Below, one piece after another: positions 1 to 4,356 of a stretch of 5,729 bases of DNA (position 1 is the stretch's first letter; each line of letters begins with the position of its first letter). Source of the DNA: Chloroflexota bacterium. GTDB lineage: Bacteria; Chloroflexota; Anaerolineae; Anaerolineales; JACQED01. The notes beneath the pieces were generated by a model. That model worked only from the letters and a program-made list of their open reading frames with translations, ran no database searches and was not told the DNA's origin. The stretch spans positions 1-5,729 of the forward strand of contig JACQED010000144.1 in assembly GCA_016200785.1 (NCBI GenBank). The letters are read 5' to 3'. The translations under genes were made by a program, and so were the position numbers.

Positions 1-480
1 GAATTCCTCGCGCCGGATTCGCTGAGGCTGATCGGCACACCGCTGGAGACGTTCAATCACTTCGTCGGCGAGAAGGCCGACAGCCTGACGCTCGATCTGC
101 GAGCGACGTTTGCGGCGACGGCGGTGAACGAGCGCGGCGCGCAAACGGTGGCGCGGTCGGCATTGGAAGAGATGGTCTGCGGGGGCCTCGGGCTGATCCC
201 CGGCAGTGAGACGTTCGAGCGGGAGACGAAAACCTCCAGCGACGAACAGGGCCGCGTCACCTTTTCGATCCGAGCCGCCGGCCGCGTCGCGCCCACGATT
301 GACGTCGGCGAGGTGCGGGAAGCCGTGCGGGGACAATCGATCTCGACTGCGCGAGGCAATCTGTCCGAGCAATACGAACTCGCCGTGCCGCCGAAAATCG
401 AGGTGTGGCCGAAGTGGATGGGCAGAGTGCCGTGGCTTGCGATGAGGATTGAGGTGCAAGTCAGACAAAGTGGGAATTAG
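1..480 (+). CDS. C-terminal part of a baseplate J/gp47-like protein (5' end outside window)
   Basis: The frame is open from base 1 to the TAG at 478-480 (159 residues), and the first ATG (M421-type internal codons aside) does not mark a natural start, so this is the tail of a longer gene. The visible part has two alpha/beta-like stretches. One carries FAATAVNERGAQTVARSALE, then LIPGSETFE, then a GRVTFSIRAAGRVAPTID strand region. Near the end are a VRGQSISTARGNL segment and a PPKIEVWPKWMGRVPWLAMR ending. From memory, this layout and the closing P-x-I-x-(4)-W-x-x-R-x-P-x-L-x-x-R-I motif match proteins annotated as baseplate J/gp47 family in Anaerolineae, often encoded just before ruvX. Their job is not established; the cell-surface or contractile-injection role implied by the name is not shown here. 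It lies 6 bases before ruvX and is probably cotranscribed with it. The coding frame is sure; the family call is moderate. Confidence 0.6.
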   Translation, partial: EFLAPDSLRLIGTPLETFNHFVGEKADSLTLDLRATFAATAVNERGAQTVARSALEEMVCGGLGLIPGSETFERETKTSSDEQGRVTFSIRAAGRVAPTIDVGEVREAVRGQSISTARGNLSEQYELAVPPKIEVWPKWMGRVPWLAMRIEVQVRQSGN

Positions 481-483
481 GAA
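479..483 (+). promoter_or_regulatory. Possible weak ribosome binding site for ruvX
   Basis: AGGAA overlaps the stop codon of the preceding gene and ends only 3 bases before the ruvX ATG at 487. That is closer than usual. GGGA at 472-475 is an alternative with an 11-base spacing. Neither is strong, and reinitiation after the upstream stop is also plausible. Confidence 0.3.
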
Positions 484-486
484 TCA

Positions 487-918
487 ATGCGAATCTTGAC
501 TATCGATCACGGCGACAAAAAAATCGGCCTCGCGATCAGCGACGAGTCCGAGTTGCTGGCACGTCCGCTAAAGGTGCTGGCGCATCGGTCGCGGGCTGAG
601 GATGCGCGAGCAATCAGCCAGATCGCCACGGTCGAAGGCGCGGGACGGATTGTCGTCGGCCTGCCGAAGAATGAAGACGGCGAGGAGGGGCCGCAGGCGC
701 GCCGCGTGCGCCGCTGGGCCGAGTCACTGATCGAAACGTGCCCGCTGCCGGTCGAGTTCTGGGACGAGTCGTTTTCGACGGTCGAAGCCGCCGCGCTCCG
801 AAGAAACAAACGTCGGGGCAGAGGCGCATCGCGGGCGCGATCGCTCAAGCACGCCGACGACGCCGTGGCCGCGGCGGTCATCCTGCAAAGTTACCTCGAT
901 GCCCGTCGAACGCCATAG
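487..918 (+). CDS. ruvX: RuvX/YqgF family nuclease (putative pre-16S rRNA nuclease, Holliday junction resolvase-like)
   Basis: This 143-residue protein has the usual length of the RuvX/YqgF family, RNase H-fold nucleases. The E. coli member matures the 5' end of 16S rRNA in the cytoplasm; a role as a Holliday junction resolvase has also been proposed. The family signatures appear in order: IDHGDKKIGLA (residues 6-16, metal-binding D7), RIVVGLPKNEDGEEGPQA (54-71), FWDESFST (91-98) and HADDAVAAAVILQSYL (122-137, acidic residues at D124/D125). Two positions differ from the common consensus: Lys12 where Arg is frequent in DxGxxRIG, and Ser95 where Arg is usual in DERxTT. A basic loop, RRNKRRGRGASRAR (105-118), lies where the family has a flexible substrate-facing segment. 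The ATG at 487 places the first beta strand correctly at the N-terminus. It follows the upstream gene by 6 bases and overlaps mltG by 20. Identity is confident; the exact substrate is inferred from the family. Confidence 0.93.
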   Translation: MRILTIDHGDKKIGLAISDESELLARPLKVLAHRSRAEDARAISQIATVEGAGRIVVGLPKNEDGEEGPQARRVRRWAESLIETCPLPVEFWDESFSTVEAAALRRNKRRGRGASRARSLKHADDAVAAAVILQSYLDARRTP

Positions 919-2074
919 AGCGGGAGGCGGGCGCACCCCCAACGCCGCCGCGCGTTTCTTCCTCATCATCGTCGTCGCCGCCTGCGTTGCCGTCGCGGGC
1001 GTGTTGATCGTCGTCCAATTGGCGGCGCGCGGGCCGGCGATTGATCTCGGCCCCGGCGCGGCGAACATTTCGCCTCTCGAACGCGCCGGACTCTCGACGT
1101 ACCTCACCCTGCGATCCGCCGACCTGATGAGGCCGGCGGGCGTCGATCCCGCGCCGATCGCGTTCACCGTTCAGCCGGGCGACACGGCGACGAGCGTGGC
1201 CGGACGACTGGCGGCAGCCGGCCTTGTCGCCGACGCCGACCTTCTCCGCTATTACATGCGTTACGAGGGCCTGGACGCGGGGATCGAGGCGGGCGACTTC
1301 AGGCTGTCGGCGACGATGACCGTCGCCGAGATCGCGCGCGCCCTCGGCGACGCCTCGGCGCGCGAAGCCGCGGTAACGATCCCGGAAGGCTGGCGGCTGG
1401 AACAGATCGCCGACTACCTCGAGTCGCGGACGGACGTGCCGTTTGGGCGAGATCAGTTTCTGGCCGTAACGCGGGAGGCCGCGCGCGCGTCGGGGCAGTA
1501 TTCATTCCTCGGCGACATCCCGGCGGGCGCATCGCTCGAGGGCTTCCTTTTTCCGGATACATATCGGCTCGCCAAAGAGGCGACTGCGAGCGATCTCGTC
1601 GCGAGGATGCTGGCGAACTTCGACGCGAAGGCGGCTCCGCTGAGGAATGACATGATCCGCGAGGGGCTGACGATGTATCAAGCCCTGATACTTGCTTCAA
1701 TCGTCGAGCGCGAGGCGGCCATCGGCGAAGAGCGTCCTCTGATCGCCAGCGTGTATCTCAATCGCCGGGTCATCAGCATGAAACTCGACGCCGACCCGAC
1801 AGTGCAATACGCGCTCGGCTATCAGGCCGAGCAGGGGAATTGGTGGAAACGCGGCTTGACTTTCGACGATCTCGCCTTCGACTCACCTTACAACACTTAT
1901 CTCTACCCCGGTCTGCCGCCCGGGCCCATCGCCAGCCCCGGACTCGACTCGATCCGGGCGGTCGTGTATCCGGCCACGAGCGACTTTCTCTATTTTCGCG
2001 CGACATGCGATGGCAGCGGCCGGCACGTCTTTGCCCGAACGCTCGAAGAGCAAGTAGCCAATGCCTGTAATTGA
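899..2074 (+). CDS. mltG: Endolytic murein transglycosylase MltG (YceG-like)
   Basis: MltG cuts nascent glycan strands at the outer face of the cytoplasmic membrane and is thought to set glycan length by ending polymerisation. The 391-residue product has a short basic N-terminus, one membrane segment at about residues 19-41, an extracytoplasmic LysM-like region (about 88-150, with FTVQPGDTATSVAGRL), and the catalytic YceG domain (about 155-390). Key motifs are EGFLFPDTY (214-222), ILASIVEREAAIGEERPLIA (264-283, with Glu270 the likely catalytic acid by analogy to E. coli Glu218), DADPTVQYALG (297-307) and SPYNTYLYPGLPPGPIASPG (329-348). The ATG at 899 is chosen because the next in-frame ATG is Met77, after the membrane segment; it overlaps the ruvX end by 20 bases. 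No good Shine-Dalgarno is visible, so translation may be coupled to ruvX. The ruvX-mltG association is conserved in several phyla. Nothing is missing from the active site. Confidence 0.96.
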   Translation: MPVERHRAGGGRTPNAAARFFLIIVVAACVAVAGVLIVVQLAARGPAIDLGPGAANISPLERAGLSTYLTLRSADLMRPAGVDPAPIAFTVQPGDTATSVAGRLAAAGLVADADLLRYYMRYEGLDAGIEAGDFRLSATMTVAEIARALGDASAREAAVTIPEGWRLEQIADYLESRTDVPFGRDQFLAVTREAARASGQYSFLGDIPAGASLEGFLFPDTYRLAKEATASDLVARMLANFDAKAAPLRNDMIREGLTMYQALILASIVEREAAIGEERPLIASVYLNRRVISMKLDADPTVQYALGYQAEQGNWWKRGLTFDDLAFDSPYNTYLYPGLPPGPIASPGLDSIRAVVYPATSDFLYFRATCDGSGRHVFARTLEEQVANACN

Positions 2075-2100
2075 AGCCAGGCGGCAACTGCTCAGGCCGT

Positions 2101-2175
2101 CACCACAAAGTCACTAAGACACGAAGCCTCACGAAGAACTCGATGTTCCTTCGTGCCCTTGTGTCTTAGTGGTTT
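2101..2175. repeat. Imperfect long inverted repeat between convergent genes (dispersed-palindrome type; possible bidirectional terminator)
   Basis: The core arms are 2111-2139 and 2145-2173 around a 5-base loop (TCGAT). Perfect pairing blocks are CACTAAGACAC (2112-2122) with GTGTCTTAGTG (2161-2171), and ACGAAG (2131-2136) with CTTCGT (2149-2154), with mismatches and a small bulge between them. The left side also begins with CACCACAAAG, a degenerate copy of the CACTAAGACAC motif. The base composition is clearly less GC-rich than the flanking genes. From memory, intergenic palindromes of the type CCAC(A/T)AAGACAC...GTGTCTT(T/A)GTGG occur in many copies in various environmental bacterial genomes. 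The spot between two stop codons fits a transcript-end hairpin, but there is no clean T-run on either side, so a classical intrinsic terminator is not shown. The rest of the 2075-2237 spacer shows nothing recognisable. Confidence 0.75.
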
Positions 2176-2237
2176 CCCTGTTCCTACGACAGACGGCTGA
2201 ATAGTAACGGAATTGCGTGGGATCTCGCTGGCGCGGA

Positions 2238-2585
2238 TCAGGCGTCCCGCTTGCGGCTCGCCGCGCACTCGTCGCACGGGCACAGCGCACGGAGGAAGTC
2301 CCACGAGTAGATACCGTAAATGTGCCCGTCGTCCCACTCGAACTGGAGGGCGTAGTTGCCGACCAGTTTCAGATCGCGAACGACGTAATTTTTCGCCGGA
2401 GCGAGCGGGATGACGAGCGAGGCGGGGTCGGGCACTGTGCCCATGTTTTCGTGACCGCCACGGCACTGGGCGCATGGGCAAGCCTCGCGCAGCAGGCTGA
2501 GGGGATATTCACTGCGATGCCCATCGTCCCACGGGACGACGAGCATTTTGCGATTGCGGTCGAGGGTGATGCCGGTCGGGCGCAT
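2238..2585 (-). CDS. DUF971 protein (gamma-butyrobetaine hydroxylase-like N-terminal domain), probable zinc site
   Basis: This small cytoplasmic protein (115 residues, no signal or membrane segment) consists of the DUF971/GBBH-N domain alone. The sequence shows WDDGHRSEYPLSLLREACPC (19-38) followed by AQCRGGHENMG, then VGNYALQFEWDDGHIYGIYS (75-94) and WDFLRALCPCDEC (95-107). Cys36, Cys38, Cys41 and His88 correspond to the Cys3His zinc site of the N-terminal domain of gamma-butyrobetaine hydroxylase. The stand-alone domain has no catalytic oxygenase part, so it should not be called a hydroxylase. In other bacteria the domain is sometimes fused to Mrp/ApbC-type P-loop proteins, which hints at a metal or Fe-S link, but the function is unknown. 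A second Cys triad (102, 104, 107) is a notable extra. The ATG overlaps the stop of the preceding gene by one base (TAATG) and lacks a Shine-Dalgarno, so translation is probably coupled. It is the last gene of the four-gene unit. Confidence 0.9.
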   Translation of the reverse strand: MRPTGITLDRNRKMLVVPWDDGHRSEYPLSLLREACPCAQCRGGHENMGTVPDPASLVIPLAPAKNYVVRDLKLVGNYALQFEWDDGHIYGIYSWDFLRALCPCDECAASRKRDA

Positions 2586-2587
2586 TA
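2583..2587 (-). promoter_or_regulatory. TAATG stop/start overlap coupling the SH3 protein to the DUF971 gene
   Basis: On the minus strand the TAA of the SH3-protein gene (2587-2585) shares its last A with the ATG of the DUF971 gene (2585-2583). No purine-rich ribosome binding site precedes it; the upstream bases read AAGAACCCC. Termination-reinitiation is the likely way this gene is translated. Confidence 0.7.
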
Positions 2588-3118
2588 GGGGTTCTTGACT
2601 ACCTCCAGATAATTCTCCGCCGCCCAGCCGTTGCGCGTGTTGTCGGCCGGGTCAACCAGAAACCACCAGGTGAAGCCGTCGGCGATGGTCGGGCCGCTCT
2701 GGACGATCAGCACTTCGTTTTCGAGCGCGAGATAGTTCGGCGTCTCCTGCAGGCCGGGGCCGACGCGCAAACGCAATCCGTCGCCGCCGGTGCCGACCAC
2801 TTTCACATAGTCGCCGAGTTGGATGATGCCGACCGGGCCGCGCGGGATGGTGGGCGTCACCTGCGGCGTCGCCGGCGGGGCGAGCGTCGGCGCGAGGCCC
2901 GTCCCGGCCACCGGGAGGACGAGGACGATCACCGCCGTCGGACTGGGTCGCGGCCCGAGCGCAGCTCGAGTCGCCAACACAAATCCCCATGCGCCGACAA
3001 ATATCAGCCCGAAGAGGGCCACCAGCACGAGCAGAACCCACCACGGAATGTAACCAGCAGAGTCGTCCGTTCTCGAACGAGAAAGAGGACGGGGCGGGCC
3101 GGGCGGATGATCGGTCAT
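2585..3118 (-). CDS. Single-pass membrane protein with extracytoplasmic SH3 (SH3b-like) domain
   Basis: The protein has 177 residues when started at the ATG at 3118. It has a short Pro/Arg-rich cytoplasmic N-terminus (1-22), one strong membrane helix (about 25-50, from IPWWVLLVLV), a Pro/Thr/Ala-rich linker (about 55-95), and a C-terminal bacterial SH3-like domain (about 97-175) with GDGLRLRVGPGL (113-123), WWFLVDP (151-157) and NGWAAENYLEVV (163-174). Such SH3 domains usually bind peptidoglycan or other envelope ligands, so the domain is predicted to lie outside the membrane; the ligand is not shown. The frame is open 90 bases further upstream to an ATG at 3208, but that extension lies inside the phosphatase gene. 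The ATG at 3118 forms a TGATG overlap with the phosphatase stop, so the shorter form is preferred. The gene sits between a signalling phosphatase and a DUF971 gene. Whether it senses or merely anchors is unknown. Confidence 0.85.
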   Translation of the reverse strand: MTDHPPGPPRPLSRSRTDDSAGYIPWWVLLVLVALFGLIFVGAWGFVLATRAALGPRPSPTAVIVLVLPVAGTGLAPTLAPPATPQVTPTIPRGPVGIIQLGDYVKVVGTGGDGLRLRVGPGLQETPNYLALENEVLIVQSGPTIADGFTWWFLVDPADNTRNGWAAENYLEVVKNP

Positions 3119-3120
3119 CA
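3116..3120 (-). promoter_or_regulatory. TGATG stop/start overlap coupling the phosphatase to the SH3 protein; decides the SH3 start
   Basis: On the minus strand the phosphatase TGA (3120-3118) overlaps the ATG (3118-3116) by one base. The preceding bases (AAATCGGCC) contain no Shine-Dalgarno, so reinitiation by ribosomes ending the phosphatase is likely. This supports the 177-residue product over a 207-residue one starting inside the phosphatase gene. Confidence 0.7.
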
Positions 3121-4353
3121 GGCCGATTTTGCGATCAGCACCGTAATATCGTCGAAAGCGGGAGCGTCGCCGCGAAACTTGAACACGTCGTCGAAGATCG
3201 CGCCGCACAAGTCCGCGGCTGTTTGGCCTCGCCGCTCGCGAATCAGGGAGTGCAGGCGCTCGGTTCCGTAGTTGCGGTCGTCGCGGTTCACCGCGTCGGG
3301 GACGCCGTCGGAGTACATGATCAGCGTGTCGCCAGGCCGCATGGTGACTTCGCGCTCCTCAAGATGGATCTCCGCCAACATGCCGAGGAAGCGGCCGGGG
3401 GCGTCGAGTTCGTCGAGCTTCCCCCCCTCCGGATGAATCAACAGCGGGCGATCCTGGCCGCACCGCACAAATGTCAGTCGGCCCGACGGGCCGTGCAGGA
3501 CTCCGTAGAACACCGTCACGAACATCTCGCCGGTGGCCGAGACCTCCAGCAAGCCTTGATGGACGCGGAGAACGACGTCGAGCGGCGACAGGCTGAAGCG
3601 CGCGTGGGACAGAAACAACGTGCGGGTCACGGCCATGAAGAGCGCGGCGTGCACACCTTTGTCCGACACATCGGCCATCAGCAAGCCGACGTGGTCGTCG
3701 TCGAGGCGAATCACATCGTACAGGTCGCCGCCGACGCTGCGAGCCGGCACGTTGCGCGCGGCGAACGAATAGCCCGGCAGTTGAGGGAACTCAACCGGCA
3801 GGAGAGTGCGTTGAAGCTCTCCGGCGATTTCCAACTCGCGCTCCAGCCTTTCTTTCTTGATAATCTCGGCCTGCGCCGCTTTCAAGTCGGCGTAGGCTTT
3901 GGCAAGCTCGACGTTCTTCTTGGAGAGGTCGGCAATCGCGGCCTGGTCGGAGGTGCGAAGATTCGCGCTGATCTTGCGCACCATCGCCAGCGCCACGCTC
4001 GGGTTGCGCTTGAGCAGATCAGCGAATATGTCTTCCGAGATTTCGAGCACGGTCGTGTCTTTGAGCGTGGTGATCGTCGCGGCGCGCGGCTTGTTGTCAA
4101 TGAGCGCCATCTCGCCGAAGAAGCTGCCGCGCTCGCTGATCGCCAGCAGGCGTTCCTCTCCGTCGTCCATCCGGCGAGTGATCTTGACCTGGCCGTCTAC
4201 GACGATGTAAAACACGTACTCCAGCGCGCCTTCGTGGCACAGCACGGTTCCCGGCGGATAGGTGGACTCTTTGGCCGCTTCGCTGAGTGTATGCACCGCA
4301 TCCAGCGAGAGGCCCGCAAAGACGCTTTGAAGAAATGTGGTGGTGGACGGCAT
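3118..4353 (-). CDS. Cyclic-nucleotide-binding domain / coiled coil / SpoIIE-type PP2C serine phosphatase
   Basis: This is a 411-residue cytoplasmic signalling protein with no membrane segment. Residues about 7-130 form a CRP/FNR-type cNMP-binding domain. It starts FLQSVFAGLS and has a phosphate-binding cassette FFGEMALIDNKPRAATI (78-94), where Gly80, Glu81, Arg90 and Ala91 are the usual ligand-contact positions. Residues about 138-182 form a charged helical linker, likely coiled coil, ending in LERELEIAGELQRTLLP, the standard lead-in to SpoIIE phosphatases. The catalytic domain (about 183-410) has the metal ligands in SVGGDLYD (206-213, Asp210), MADVSDKGVHAAL (226-238, Asp228), YSDGVPDAV (347-355, Asp349) and FDDITVLI (400-407). 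Relatives such as RsbU/RsbP dephosphorylate anti-anti-sigma factors in partner-switching pathways; no such partner or DNA-binding domain is present in this window. The NAGH-type motif reads RCGQ (297-300). The gene follows the PolX stop by 3 bases without a clear ribosome binding site and overlaps the SH3-protein start by 1. Confidence 0.94.
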   Translation of the reverse strand: MPSTTTFLQSVFAGLSLDAVHTLSEAAKESTYPPGTVLCHEGALEYVFYIVVDGQVKITRRMDDGEERLLAISERGSFFGEMALIDNKPRAATITTLKDTTVLEISEDIFADLLKRNPSVALAMVRKISANLRTSDQAAIADLSKKNVELAKAYADLKAAQAEIIKKERLERELEIAGELQRTLLPVEFPQLPGYSFAARNVPARSVGGDLYDVIRLDDDHVGLLMADVSDKGVHAALFMAVTRTLFLSHARFSLSPLDVVLRVHQGLLEVSATGEMFVTVFYGVLHGPSGRLTFVRCGQDRPLLIHPEGGKLDELDAPGRFLGMLAEIHLEEREVTMRPGDTLIMYSDGVPDAVNRDDRNYGTERLHSLIRERRGQTAADLCGAIFDDVFKFRGDAPAFDDITVLIAKSA

Positions 4354-4356
4354 ATT

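Noticed and set aside
517..523. A run of seven A in ruvX as a possible programmed frameshift site
   Set aside because: The frame is intact across it (Asp-Lys-Lys-Ile in motif I), the alternative frame gives no useful product, and no stimulatory structure is evident.
724..1167. A 147-residue open frame on the - strand across ruvX and the mltG start
   Set aside because: It covers the junction of two motif-supported genes on the other strand and shows no domain or initiation signal; it is a GC-rich shadow.
2075..2237. A classical intrinsic terminator for mltG or for the minus-strand unit
   Set aside because: The hairpin is long and imperfect and no run of T follows either arm, so only a possible terminator role is noted under the repeat.
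2092..2481. A 129-residue - strand frame running through the inverted repeat
   Set aside because: It lies in another frame within the DUF971 gene and continues into the palindrome; Arg/Pro-rich with no family match.
3119..3208. A 30-residue N-terminal extension of the SH3 membrane protein (start at 3208)
   Set aside because: The extension is very Arg-rich and lies wholly inside the phosphatase C-terminus, including the catalytic FDDITVLI region. The TGATG start at 3118 gives a normal membrane-protein N-terminus.
3421..3427. A run of seven C (seven G on the coding strand) as a possible frameshift or sequencing error
   Set aside because: The phosphatase frame continues correctly on both sides with conserved motifs, so no indel is indicated.
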